Shown here piece by piece: positions 18,748-28,003 of a stretch of DNA of 64,000 bases. The stretch's first letter is position 1. The number at the start of each line of letters is the position of its first letter. The DNA is from Bin80 sp965203305 (GTDB lineage: Bacteria; Bacteroidota; Rhodothermia; Rhodothermales; Bin80), in NCBI GenBank assembly GCA_965203305.1, contig OZ241874.1, positions 1,674,001 through 1,738,000 of the forward strand. The letters are read 5' to 3'. Made by a program: the position numbers and the translations under genes. Below the pieces are notes generated by a model. The model was not told the DNA's origin. It saw only the letters and a list, made by a program, of their open reading frames with translations, and did no database searches.

Positions 18748-19744
18748 TTGTCAATAGAAACCCGCTGTAGAGAACTGGAGGAACGCGCCAAGTTCCTGAC
18801 TGCAGCACTTGCAAAGGAACGGGAGGCGGGCATGCACAAGGATCCCTGTATTGCCTGTTTGCAGGAGCGCGTTGATTGTCTTCTGGACGAGAAGTGCGGA
18901 CAATCCTGCGAGCGGCATCCGTCTCCCCATAGACGAGTGCCAGAAGGAGTTGTTTCCTGACGAAATCCTGGCACCGCTCCCCGAGAAGGACAGGACCGAG
19001 AAGCCTCGCCAATCCCGTACGAAGATGCCTCGGGGCAAGTATGTGCTGGATCGCCTCCCGGATGAGGTCAGAGAACGGAATCCTGACGGCATCCAAAAAG
19101 ACTGGCGAAACGTAGATACGCGGGTATTTCGGTACTACACGCGCATTCCCATGCAACGGATTCTGGTGGGGCTTCGGCGGCATGTGTATCAGGATGCGGA
19201 GGGGAGGTATCCTGTTGCTGCCCTGCCTCCCGAGATCATGGGCAAGGCAAGCACGGAACGGGTGTCGCATGTGGTAGCCAACAAGTTTGTCTATCACATG
19301 TTCAATGAGCGCACCCGGGAACAACTTGCCCATGCCGGGCATGCGATTTCCTCCTCCACGCTCTCGGACTGGATCCAGCGCGGAGCACAGAAGGTACTCC
19401 CACTACTCCAGCCTCTGCGGGTACGGATTCTGGCCGGACAGTACATTCAGGCAGACGAGACCACCATTCTGGTGCGAGATCGCGAAAAAAGCCGACACCT
19501 TGGCAAGCATCATCAAGGGTACTACTGGGTGCATTCGGATCCGGTGGCGAAACTGGGACTGTTTGATTACCAGAAAGGACGCTCTCGCGAGATGGTCCCT
19601 CCGCCTTTCTGGAGGGGTTTGAAGGAGACTTGCAGACCGATGGCTATGCCGTATACAACCACTTTGGACGCTCCGGCGAGATCACGCTCCACGGGTGCTT
19701 GGCCCATGCCCGCCGAAGGTTCCACAAGGCAAAAAAAAGCAGGA
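18748..19744 (+). pseudogene. IS66-family transposase remnant, 5' part (second subtype)
   Basis: Reads as an IS66 transposase in pieces. The N-terminal part (ETRCRELEERAKFLTAALA) is in one frame. It shifts near 18890-18930 into the frame that carries RTEKPRQSRTKMPRGKYV, the LPPEIMGKAS zinc-region tail, and IQADETTILVRDREKSRHLG. A further shift near 19600 leads to FLEGFEGDLQTDGYAVY and LAHARRRFHKAKK. The gene is then cut by an IS1634-type element at 19745 and continues at 22092. It shares the family fold but clearly differs in sequence from the two intact IS66 copies. It is dead through two frameshifts and an insertion. Confidence 0.85.
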
Positions 19745-19942
19745 CGCAAGTTCGCCATGATTCTTATAAAATCCGGTTTTCGCGGAAATTCCTCTCCATT
19801 TTGCCTTAATAATTCCATCTATTTGCCTGTTTTGGTTTCATTTCTTTCGTATTTGACCTGTTTTCCCTTATTTATTACGGGTTTGCTCTTCAGACCCCCG
19901 TTGTAGTATACCGTATTTTTTTCCGGGAACCTACCCCCGGAT

Positions 19943-21844
19943 ATGCGGTTTAAATTTGGGATAAACCACCACGGCATGTTCCTCTTCCGAGCCCCTTACC
20001 GCCTCAAGACAGGAGAGAAAGGATTCCGATTCTATCTGGCCTACTGCAAACGGGTCAACGGCATCCCCAAACGAAAAACGCTGTTTTGCCTCGGCAAAGA
20101 TGTGGATCTGTCCGAGGAAGAGATCAAAGCCTTTGGGGCTCATGTGAAGGCACACATGGACGGATCGCCTCGGCTGGACTTTGCGGAACAGCGTCCGTTC
20201 TTTCGGGATCTGGTTCAGAAGATTGCGCAAAACCTGGTGGAGCGTGGCTGTGAGGTGGGAACCCCCCGCACGCCGGCAGAGCGTGTGGTGAGTTTCCTTC
20301 GGATTTCGCATCCTGGTTCCGGCACGGTTGGGGGCGAGCGTCTGCTCCTGTCCCTGTTTCATCGGATTGGCTTTGACTGCTTTTTGCTGGATCTGGGATG
20401 TACCGAAGAGCAGGTGAAGCTGATCTATGTGATGGTCATTGGCAAGATGCTGAGTCCGGGCAGCGAGCGGCACACCCATGACTGGCTCACCTCCACCTCT
20501 GCCATTCTGGAGCTTCTGCATCTTCCTGCCCCGAGTCTGAACACGCTGTACCGGACGGTGGATCTGCTGAACCGGCACCGGGACGAGATTCTCTCGTGGC
20601 TCTATGAGAGGGCACAGTCCACGCTTCCTTTCGGGGGAAAGATCATTCTGTATGATCTGACCAACACGCCGTATTACGGGAAGGAGAAGGGACAATACCT
20701 GCGGCACGGGCGGAGCAAGAACAAGCGGAATGATCTTCGGCAAACCTCTCTTTCGGTATCCATGAGCGGGAACGGGATGCCCTGCGGGATGGAGATTCTG
20801 CCGGGGAATGTGAGCGAGCCGGGCACCCTGGCTGGGGTTCTGGAGAAGCTGGGGGACGAGGATTCGACGTTGGTCATGGATGCCGGGATCTGCACGGATG
20901 GGAATGTGGCTCTCATGCAGGAGAAGGGCTTTGACTGGGTCGGCATAGAGCGCAGCAGCACGCCTCCTGTTCCCACGGGACCTGCGGATGCCCGGTTTGA
21001 GACGGGGGGCGGAAGGCAGATCAAGGCGTGGGAGCTGTTCGAAGAGAATGGCGAACGACGCGTGTACATTTACAGTGAGGCAAAGGCAAAAACGGAGTTG
21101 CAGATCAAGCAGCGGCGATGTGAGGCGTATGAGAAGGCACTGGACAAATTGCGGGAGGGACTGTCCAAACCCGGGTGTGTCAAGAAATTTGCTCCGGTGC
21201 AGAGACGGGTGACGCGTCTGGAACGCGATCACCCGCACGTGGCGCATCTCTACGATGTGGAGGTGATTCGCAACGAAGAGACCGACTATGCGGACACGAT
21301 TCGGGTGACCCGTCTTCCGGCGCACGCGGCGTGGATGCGGGCCTGTGGCGGGTATGTGATCCGCACCAGTCACCGGGACTGGTCCCTCCGGGAGGTGGCC
21401 CAGACCTACTGGCGACAGTATGAGGTGGAGCATGTCTTCCGCTCCATGAAATCCGAGTTTGGACTGGGGCCCATTTATCACAGCAAGGACGAGCGGATTG
21501 AGGGGCATCTGTTTCTTGCGCTGCTGGGGGTCTGCTTTGCACAGATGATCCGAATCCCGCTCAAGGCCCGGGGCATCTCGTCCAGCTGGAGTACAATTCG
21601 GAAGCACCTCAACAAAATTCAGCGCATCGTCACCAAATTCCACCAACTCCGACAGCGGTACCTGATCACGCGGATGGATCAGGATCTGACCCCGTTCGTG
21701 CAGCAGATCTTTCGGATTCTGGGGATCCTGTATGATCCCGAGAAGACGAAGGGAGAGGAGCGGGGGCGGGATGGTCCCGAAGAGAAAGCACCAGCGAAAG
21801 AATGTACGCTGCTTCCCGAAGAGGAAAAGCCTCCTGATTCATGA
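19943..21844 (+). CDS. IS1634-type transposase, copy A
   Basis: A 633-residue DDE transposase of the IS4 superfamily, IS1634-like. The catalytic core shows LYDLTNTPYYGK (first Asp), TLVMDAGICTDGN (second Asp) and the Tyr-Arg-Glu region WRQYEVEHVFRSMKSEFGLGPIYH. The end is rich in charged residues. It is nearly identical to copy B at 40115-42016, differing at a limited number of residues, so both copies arose recently. The long antisense frame over this gene is a composition shadow. Confidence 0.93.
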   Translation: MRFKFGINHHGMFLFRAPYRLKTGEKGFRFYLAYCKRVNGIPKRKTLFCLGKDVDLSEEEIKAFGAHVKAHMDGSPRLDFAEQRPFFRDLVQKIAQNLVERGCEVGTPRTPAERVVSFLRISHPGSGTVGGERLLLSLFHRIGFDCFLLDLGCTEEQVKLIYVMVIGKMLSPGSERHTHDWLTSTSAILELLHLPAPSLNTLYRTVDLLNRHRDEILSWLYERAQSTLPFGGKIILYDLTNTPYYGKEKGQYLRHGRSKNKRNDLRQTSLSVSMSGNGMPCGMEILPGNVSEPGTLAGVLEKLGDEDSTLVMDAGICTDGNVALMQEKGFDWVGIERSSTPPVPTGPADARFETGGGRQIKAWELFEENGERRVYIYSEAKAKTELQIKQRRCEAYEKALDKLREGLSKPGCVKKFAPVQRRVTRLERDHPHVAHLYDVEVIRNEETDYADTIRVTRLPAHAAWMRACGGYVIRTSHRDWSLREVAQTYWRQYEVEHVFRSMKSEFGLGPIYHSKDERIEGHLFLALLGVCFAQMIRIPLKARGISSSWSTIRKHLNKIQRIVTKFHQLRQRYLITRMDQDLTPFVQQIFRILGILYDPEKTKGEERGRDGPEEKAPAKECTLLPEEEKPPDS

Positions 21845-21866
21845 AACAGGCAGGATTCTTGCCGAG

Positions 21867-21901
21867 AAAAAAACAGCACTCCGCAGGGAGCGGGGAGTGC
21901 T
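21867..21901 (-). terminator. Intrinsic terminator in IS1634 copy A, minus-strand direction
   Basis: Stem AGCACTCC (21875-21882) / GGAGTGCT (21894-21901) with A7 on its left, which reads as hairpin plus U-run on the minus strand. It would stop transcription entering the element from the right. The same structure is present in copy B. Confidence 0.6.
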
Positions 21902-22091
21902 ATGCCCATCCGCCATTCGCCAGACAGACTCTCAGCGTACTTTGCCGGAAAAACAGCGCAGAACGAAGAGAACAGCCACCATGATCTGACCTGCAAAGTC
22001 GCTGGAACCTGTGGACTACGAAAAAATCATCCCAAAAAAGGGAACAGGGGAGCTGTGTCCGATTGTTGAACTACGCTGTGGCAAACTAGCG

Positions 22092-22617
22092 AGGAGATCC
22101 CTGTGCAGAGGTGGTGCTGGATCTGATGGGACAACGGTATGAGGTGGAGCGGGAGTTGCGCCAAAAGAACGCCACCTTTGCGGAGCGGGAACGCGTACGT
22201 CAGCTCCGGTCGGTTCCGATCCTGGAGGAGAGCAAGACCTTCCTGGAAGCGCATCCTGTGGGAACCAGCTCCCTCTGGTCCCAAGCGGTAGGCTATATGC
22301 TGAATCAGTGGGAACGTCTGGTCAGCTTCACCACCAACGGACGGGTGGAGACTGACAATAATCTCGTAGAGAATCAGATTCGTCCGGTGGCATTGGGACG
22401 CAAAAACTATCTGGTTGCCGGCTCGTATGAAGCCGCCCGTAACGCCTCCGTACTGTATTCACTGGTGAGCATCTGCAAACCACACGGCGTGAAGTTTGCA
22501 GAGTGGTTTGCGGAGGTCTTGCAACGCATGGACAAGACCCCCGAAGCCGAACTCCATACCCTGCTCCCCGACTCCTGGAAAGCCAGCCGGGAAGCCGAAC
22601 TCGCCAAAGCAGCATAG
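22092..22617 (+). pseudogene. IS66-family transposase remnant, 3' part
   Basis: Continuation of the remnant at 18748-19744 after the IS1634-type insertion; the target copy AGGA joins the two. It encodes the conserved C-terminal end of an IS66 transposase: TTNGRVETDNNLVENQIRP, VALGRKNYLVAGSYEAARN, and HTLLPDSWKASREAELAKAA. The last segment and the sequence following the stop (CCTCCCCGCG) resemble the 3' ends of the intact IS66 copies. The far end of this remnant is lost or displaced by the IS256-type element that begins at 22734. Confidence 0.85.
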
Positions 22618-22826
22618 CACCTCCCCGCGAGCAAGGCACGAACCCGAGACCCCTGCGGACCAAGCTCTGGATTCCAGACAAACCCCTCCATCAACTCCTC
22701 GGACAGGGAAAAGGAGAATAGTGTGCAGAAGAAGGCATGGTGCAGTTTTGGGTTGCTTTTCATTCTACAAAATTGTAGCTGGCTAGGTCATGAGGCTTTC
22801 CATCTACACAGACACAGAATCGAATC

Positions 22827-23876
22827 ATGCAATCACTGGAAGACAGGCTGGATTTGGATCAGACGCTTCGCGAGGCGGGGGAGGCTGGGCAGCATCTTCG
22901 CTGGTCGTTGTTGTGTCATCTGGGTGAGTTGATCCGGGATTTGACACAGAATGTGGAGGTTGGCTCTGTCTCTTCTTCGCAGGAACCTGCCTCTGCCTCT
23001 GTCCCGACCCTGGTTCTGGAGGAGGCTCCGCCCGCTGCCCCGCCAGCAGGTGTACTTGCGCTGTCGGAATACGGAGATGAGGCTTCGCTGCAGGAGGTGC
23101 GCAGGGAAGCCTTGCAGGAGTTCACCGCGCGTTCGCTGGCGAAGGAGGATGTGGTGGCTCTGTGGCTGGATGTCGTGCCCTTCTGGGGGTATCCCCTGCT
23201 CTTGTGTGTAGCGGTCAATGTGGAGGGCTATCGGCGGATTCTGGGCTTTGCAGAGGCTTCTCTGCAAGAGAGGGATGCTGTCCGCCGCCTGTTGCAGGAT
23301 TTGCTGGATCGGGGGCTGTGTACGGAGCGGGGACTGCTCTGGATTACGCCGGGAACGGCCGGACTGTCCGCCCTTCTGGCAGAGGTTCTGGGGACACGCA
23401 TGCGCCATCAGCACTGTCAGGTACACAAGTGCGTTCGCGTGACCAGTCTGCTGCCGGAAGAGGAACAGCGCGGGGTTCGGGGCACCATCCAGCGTGCCTA
23501 TGCCCATCCGAATCCCCGGCAGGCACAGGATGCTCTGCGGCAGCTTCATACGGATCTGCTTCGCCGCAATCGTTCGGCAGCGCAGTGGCTGCTGCAAGAT
23601 CTGGGGCAGACCCTGACGGTGTACCAGAGCGGACTGACGGAGCATCTGAGTCCCAGTTTGCGGACTACGCGCTGCATTGCCCGGCTGGGACAGCATCTGC
23701 AGCACCGGAGCCGGGGAGTGCGCCGCTGGCTCCCGCCCCGGAGCCGACAGGCGCAGATTGCCCTGCTCCTCCTGGAACGCGAACAGTATATGCGCCGATT
23801 GGCGCATGCATCGTATCTTTCTGCCTTGCGAACGGCTCTCTTTGCCAGCCGGGAGACGATGGCAGACTTGCCATAG
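22827..23876 (+). CDS. Catalytically degenerate IS256-type transposase paralogue
   Basis: A 349-residue protein. From about residue 105 it lines up with the downstream IS256 transposase: ALWLDVVPFWG against VSLDGTQMYG; DRGLCTERGLLWITPGTAG against ARGLRYENGLLFVVDGAKG; the H-C region with HQHCQVHK against QRCTWHKQ; AYAHPNPRQAQDAL against AYDQDTHAEANRAL; and RSRGVRRW against DVKRIKRW. The first catalytic Asp is kept (D115), but the second is Pro (P175) and the Glu of HMEHMN is lost (RCIARLG, about 283-288). The first ~100 residues are unrelated and Pro/Ala/Glu-rich. It is full length and frame-intact, so it looks maintained. It may act as an accessory or regulatory subunit; this is inference. 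Confidence 0.75.
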   Translation: MQSLEDRLDLDQTLREAGEAGQHLRWSLLCHLGELIRDLTQNVEVGSVSSSQEPASASVPTLVLEEAPPAAPPAGVLALSEYGDEASLQEVRREALQEFTARSLAKEDVVALWLDVVPFWGYPLLLCVAVNVEGYRRILGFAEASLQERDAVRRLLQDLLDRGLCTERGLLWITPGTAGLSALLAEVLGTRMRHQHCQVHKCVRVTSLLPEEEQRGVRGTIQRAYAHPNPRQAQDALRQLHTDLLRRNRSAAQWLLQDLGQTLTVYQSGLTEHLSPSLRTTRCIARLGQHLQHRSRGVRRWLPPRSRQAQIALLLLEREQYMRRLAHASYLSALRTALFASRETMADLP

Positions 23877-23911
23877 ACATCTTGTTCATCCACCCTTCTT
23901 CTTTACATCTT

Positions 23912-24258
23912 ATGAATACAGGAAATCTGATCAATATGGAGAGCGTGCTCTCCACGATGAAGCATGACCATATGGTGCAAGAGTGCATCAAAAACCGGAA
24001 TTATGTTGCCAAGGCGCAGGCCCATATCCAGGCGTGCGGGCTGGCCATGGCACTGGCATGGATTCTGGCAGAAATCGCGTACTACTGCGGGGAGCGCTGG
24101 AAGCATGACCGTCCGCATCACGGGACGTACAAGCGGAACGGGACGCGTGCGGGATCCATCTGGATCGGGGGCGAGAAGAAACGGGTACGGATTCATCGGA
24201 TCCTGAACCAAAAGACCGGGAAGACCTTTTTTCCGAAGTGTTATCGGGCGTTGCGCAA
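23912..24258 (+). pseudogene. IS256-type transposase, N-terminal part (cut by IS66 copy 2)
   Basis: Start chosen at ATG 23912 (MNTGNLINMESVLST), 35 bp after the stop of the degenerate paralogue. It encodes the DNA-binding N-terminal region of an IS256/mutator-type transposase (LAMALAWILAEIAYYCGERW, KRNGTRAGSIWIGGEKKRVRI). The frame is broken by IS66 copy 2 at TTGCGCAA. On the far side of the insert it resumes in exactly the same frame (TTG CGC AAG), so precise excision would restore a 436-residue transposase. Confidence 0.85.
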
Positions 24259-24527
24259 GTATCCGTCCGAACAGCCTCCATATAAGCTGTCAGGGGGGAT
24301 ACGTTGGTATGGTGGATTTGTGCCTTCCTGAGTCCACTCTGTGACCGAGGGGTGGTCGTGTTATCGGTCTGCGGGTTCTTCTGGCAGTCTGTTGTCTCTT
24401 CGTGATTCCATGCCGGGGATTTTTCCTGGAAGCTGGAGTAGCTGTATTGGAAGGGGATCTTGGGTGGGGATGGATTCACGAACAGTATTTATATTTATGT
24501 TGCATAAATTTGCACTTTTAGTATTTT

Positions 24528-26351
24528 ATGTCGTATATTTCCAGCATGGAACGCATCGCTCCCATCCTGTCCGAGCACGCCCCGCCCCAGGAGATTCTGG
24601 AAGCTCTTCGGAAGAAGACCGCCGAGTGCGAGACCCTGCGAACAAAGTGCAAAGCCAGGGACCAGAAGATTGAGACCCTAGACCGGGAGTGCGAGACCCT
24701 GCGAACAAAGTGCAAAGCCAGGGACCAGAAGATTGAGACCCTAGACCGGGAGTGCGAGACCCTGCGAACGAAGTGCGAAGCCAGAGACCGGGAGATGGAG
24801 ACCCTGGAAGCAAAGTGCGAGACCCAAGACCGGAAGAGCAAGACCCTGCGGGCAAAGTGCGAGACCCAAGAGAAAAAGATCCAAGACTTGCGCAAAGAAA
24901 TCCGCGCCCTCAAACAGGAGCTTGCCTTCGTGAGAAGTCAGAAGTATCGACCGAAAAGCGAGCGGCATGACCGTAGCCAGTATGAGATGTTTCCAGATCA
25001 GGTCTCTGCTGCCGCTTGGCACGAGGTGGAGCGGAAAGAGAGGCGGAAGAAGACCGGGAAAAAGCGCGTCTATATGGGGAAAGAATTCTGGAAGAACGCA
25101 GGACTGCCCGTAGAAACGGTCCGCATGGATCCCCCGGATAACCTTCCCCCCGATGCCAAACTCGTCGGGTATGTGGAGAGAGAAAAGCTGGCCCGCAAAC
25201 CGGGACAGTTGTATGTCAAGTGCGAACTGTATCCGGTCTTTGCGAGGGAAGACGGCACGAAACTGTGCGAGGCGCCGTTGCCCACCGACCGCGGACTGCG
25301 CAAGTGCCGGGCGGATGAGAGCCTGCTGACCCATCTGGTGCTCTCCAAGTATCTCTATCACCTCCCGATTGAGCGGATCGTGAAGCAGCTGCATCTGGAA
25401 TCTGGCGTACAGATTTCCAAGTCCACGGCAACGGACTGGGTACACCTGGTGGCCTCCCGGCTGGATCGCCTGAACCATCCCCTGCGCATGGAAGTGCTGG
25501 CAGATGGCTATATTCAGGCAGACGAAACCCGCATTCTGGTGCAGGATCGGGCGAAAAGCAGGGCCGGTGGGACCTATCACAGGGGCTGGTACTTTTTCTA
25601 TACCTGTCCCATCTCCAGACTGATCCTGGTGGATTACCAGCCGACGCGTTCCCGGGCAGGGCCGACGGAAATGCTGGAGGGGTTCCGGGGAGAGTTGCAG
25701 ACCGACGGCTATGCGGTCTACCATCAGTTTGGAAAAATAGACGGGATTGAACTGTTTGCGTGCTGGGCGCATGCCCGGCGGAAATTCAAGAATGCTCTGC
25801 GTGCCGAGGGAGAGAACTCCCCCCAGGCGGAACAGGCTGTGGTGCTGATTCAGCATCTGTATGCGGTGGAGGACGAGCTTCGCGAGCAGGGGGCAGACGT
25901 TGCGGAGCGGGAGCGGGTGCGCCAGGAGCAGTCCGTCCCCATCCTGCAGGTGCTGGAAGCCCTCCTGCGAGAACACACCGGGGACAATGACACCTTCTGG
26001 TTCAGAGCCGTGCGCTACACCCTGAAGCTATGGGATCGCCTGAGCGGCTTCACCCGCAATGGACGCGTGGAGATTGACAACAATCTCGTGGAGAACCGGG
26101 TGCGTCCCATTGCACTGGGACGCAAGAACTACCTGTTTGCCGGCTCGCATGCGGCCGCCGCCAATGCAGCCACGATCTACTCTCTGCTCAGTACTTGCCA
26201 ACTCCATGAAGTCCATCCGCAGGAGTGGCTGATGGATATCCTGAGGCGCGTGGAAACCACGCCTGACGAAGAGCTCCACACGCTGTTGCCTCATCACTGG
26301 AAGGCGACCCGGCAGGAAGAACAACAAGTGCCACTCGCCAAGGCAGCATAG
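24528..26351 (+). CDS. tnpC: IS66-family transposase (TnpC-type), copy 2
   Basis: A 607-residue transposase, nearly identical to copy 1 over its catalytic part (IQADETRILV, DGYAVYHQFGKIDG, NNLVENRVRPIALGRKN, HTLLPHHW). It has three instead of four 21-residue coiled-coil units, two of which carry Lys for Glu (KCKARD). The start conserved with copy 1 is MSYISSMER; the internal Met (24546) is an alternative. Intact frame, probably functional. Confidence 0.93.
   Translation: MSYISSMERIAPILSEHAPPQEILEALRKKTAECETLRTKCKARDQKIETLDRECETLRTKCKARDQKIETLDRECETLRTKCEARDREMETLEAKCETQDRKSKTLRAKCETQEKKIQDLRKEIRALKQELAFVRSQKYRPKSERHDRSQYEMFPDQVSAAAWHEVERKERRKKTGKKRVYMGKEFWKNAGLPVETVRMDPPDNLPPDAKLVGYVEREKLARKPGQLYVKCELYPVFAREDGTKLCEAPLPTDRGLRKCRADESLLTHLVLSKYLYHLPIERIVKQLHLESGVQISKSTATDWVHLVASRLDRLNHPLRMEVLADGYIQADETRILVQDRAKSRAGGTYHRGWYFFYTCPISRLILVDYQPTRSRAGPTEMLEGFRGELQTDGYAVYHQFGKIDGIELFACWAHARRKFKNALRAEGENSPQAEQAVVLIQHLYAVEDELREQGADVAERERVRQEQSVPILQVLEALLREHTGDNDTFWFRAVRYTLKLWDRLSGFTRNGRVEIDNNLVENRVRPIALGRKNYLFAGSHAAAANAATIYSLLSTCQLHEVHPQEWLMDILRRVETTPDEELHTLLPHHWKATRQEEQQVPLAKAA
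24624..24812 (+). repeat. 63-bp tandem repeats in IS66 copy 2 (3 units)
   Basis: Units start at 24624, 24687 and 24750, each beginning GAGTGCGAGACCCTGCGAAC. They encode the transposase coiled coil. One unit fewer than in copy 1. Confidence 0.9.
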
Positions 26352-26617
26352 CCTCCCCCGCTTCCCCGCGGGAACGACACGGGATCCAAAACCATCGCTT
26401 GGTTCCCGCCAGAAAAAGTAGGACGCACCCGGCAGACCCGCACAGAACAGGGGACGAGAATCACAAACGGAAACTCCCGGGAACACACAGAACCTCTCTG
26501 CCTTCGGAATCCCTGATCCCCTCACAGAATATGCCGCAGGAAGGCACCAACCCTAGACAGGGGCGTATGCCAAAATACAGGGGCAAGACAGGGCTGTTCG
26601 GACGCTTACTTGCGCAA

Positions 26618-27581
26618 GATGGCAAGAATAGACCGGGAGCGGATTACCCGGCGGGTCTTTCGCGGGATTATAGAGCGGGATTACCGGGCGGTAGAGGATC
26701 CGCTGGGGGGTGGTCCCGGTCTGAGTGCCTCCTCCATCAGCCGGATCGCACGGGAGGAGAGTGCACAGATTCTGGAAGAGTTTACATCCAGAGACCTGTC
26801 GCAGGATCGGTATGTGGCAGTATCCCTGGACGGCACCCAGATGTACGGATGTCATGTGATGATCTGCCTGGGATTTACCGAGCATGGCGAGGCGCATGTT
26901 TTGGGGATGACCGAGATGTCCACGGAGAATGCATCGGCCGTAGAAGGGCTGCTGCATCGCCTGATTGCGCGGGGATTGCGGTATGAGAACGGGCTCCTGT
27001 TTGTCGTGGACGGGGCCAAGGGCATTCACAAGGCGATTCGGGATGTGTTCGGGAGATACGCCGTGATCCAGCGGTGTACCTGGCACAAGCAGGAAAATGT
27101 ACTCCAGAAGGTGGAGAATGAACAGGAACAGAAAGCGGTCCGACGTGCCTTGCGAGAAGCCTATGATCAGGATACCCATGCGGAGGCGAACCGCGCCCTG
27201 CTGGACATCTGTACCGACCTGGAGAGCAAAGGATACCACCGGGCTGCCAACAGCCTGCGAGAGGGGATGGAAGAAACGCTAACCCTGCACAGGCTCGGGG
27301 TAGGCAAAGAACTGCGCAAGAAGCTGCGGACAACAAACCACATGGAGCACATGAACAGCCGGATCAAGTATGATGTAAAGCGGATCAAACGATGGAACAA
27401 CTCCAGTCAGATGCATCGGTGGACGGGCATGTCTGTGCTGGACATTGAACCAAGACTGAAAAGGATCACGTACCAGAACCAGCTGGATGCCCTCAAACAA
27501 GCCCTCTGGGAACATGTACATCTCTCAAAACCTTTAACCCACACAGGCGTGGAACATTTGGCGAAAAGCAACCCAAACTAG
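26618..27581 (+). pseudogene. IS256-type transposase, catalytic C-terminal part
   Basis: Resumes the transposase frame after IS66 copy 2. It has all three catalytic residues of the IS256/mutator family: Asp in AVSLDGTQMYG, Asp in LFVVDGAKGIHKAI and Glu in TNHMEHMNSRIK, plus the QRCTWHKQENVLQK and VKRIKRWNNSSQMHRW motifs. An isolated frame starting at TTG 26610 or ATG 26619 could make a fragment without the DNA-binding domain. The right terminal inverted repeat of the element starts just past the gene end. Confidence 0.88.
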
Positions 27582-27655
27582 CACCATGCCGAAGAAACGA
27601 TACGAGAACCGAACAAGTCAGAGAAACAGAGAACTACTCATGGATATTCGGATAG

Positions 27656-27976
27656 ATACGCCTGGAAAGCGTCAGAGATGCCAGCAGCGAACTGTTTGAA
27701 TTACTGAGACATGAGTGGAGAGAGGAAGCCGAAGCCATTGAAATGGCCAGAGAGATTCAAGAGCTTGTGGAGGGTGCTGAGCGTGATGCAGCTATTGAGG
27801 AATTGGAAGCAAAGCTGGAAGAGATCTTTTTAATGAAGCAGGAGAACCGGCGCATGGAGATCAAGCATCTGGAAATGGAACTTGAGAGAATGGAAGAGCG
27901 GTTGAGGGAAAGCTCTCAGGCTAAGGATCGTCTAATTGATGCGCGCCTGGATGAACTCTTGGGGAACGGGCAATAG
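27656..27976 (+). pseudogene. Coiled-coil protein remnant, first of a tandem pair
   Basis: An open frame without a clear start (an in-frame stop lies at 27653; first Met at 27743). It encodes about 106 residues of strongly charged helix (ELFELLRHEWREEAEAIEMA, ELEAKLEEIFLMKQENRRME), ending RLIDARLDELLGNGQ. The C-terminal 60 residues align with the end of the next gene (LRAQLEKIFDYKQEMELGEI, IIEDRINQLMGRG), so the two are tandem paralogues. Its N-terminus was probably lost next to the IS256-type element, which ends at 27590. Family not recognised. Confidence 0.55.
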
Positions 27977-28003
27977 CGAGGACATCGGGTATTCTATCCA
28001 CAT

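Larger units (their letters stand above)
19745..22091 (+). mobile_element. IS1634-type (IS4 superfamily) insertion sequence, copy A (2347 bp)
   Basis: The ends are defined by comparison with copy B (39918-42263): homology starts at CGCAAGTTCGCCATGATT and stops at GGCAAACTAGCG. The inward-reading ends form a short imperfect inverted repeat, CGC(A/T)AGTT(C/T)GCCA. The flanks are 4-bp direct repeats AGGA (19741-19744 and 22092-22095). It sits inside an IS66 transposase remnant. Confidence 0.9.
24259..26609 (+). mobile_element. IS66-family insertion sequence, copy 2 (2351 bp)
   Basis: Terminal repeats GTATCCGTCCGAACAGCC (left) and GTAAGCGTCCGAACAGCC (right, inward), with perfect 8-bp target duplications TTGCGCAA at 24251-24258 and 26610-26617. 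The same element as copy 1 but in the opposite orientation and one 63-bp unit shorter. It is inserted inside the IS256-type transposase gene. Confidence 0.95.
22734..27590 (+). mobile_element. IS256-type element with two transposase-like genes (about 2.5 kb without its IS66 insert)
   Basis: The left end reads GGCATGGTGCAGTTTTGGGT and the right end, inward, GGCATGGTGCTAGTTTGGGT; 25 of the first 28 bases match between ends. The flanks both carry GAAGAA (22728-22733, 27591-27596), a possible though low-complexity target duplication. Between the ends lie a catalytically degenerate transposase paralogue and a normal IS256-type transposase, the latter split by IS66 copy 2. Subtracting that insert and one target copy gives about 2498 bp, far longer than a usual one-gene IS256 element (about 1.3-1.5 kb). 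Confidence 0.8.

Noticed and set aside
19931..21646. 571-codon minus-strand open frame (and a 608-codon one at 39992-41818)
   Set aside because: Antisense to the IS1634-type transposases, low-complexity Pro/Arg/His composition, no domain; a GC-driven shadow.
22833..23807. 324-codon minus-strand frame
   Set aside because: Antisense to the degenerate transposase; Gln/Arg/Pro-rich shadow composition.
22728..27596. GAAGAA on both sides of the IS256-type element as proof of its target duplication
   Set aside because: Six bases of low complexity and shorter than the usual 8-9 bp; reported only as compatible, with the terminal inverted repeats as the real evidence.
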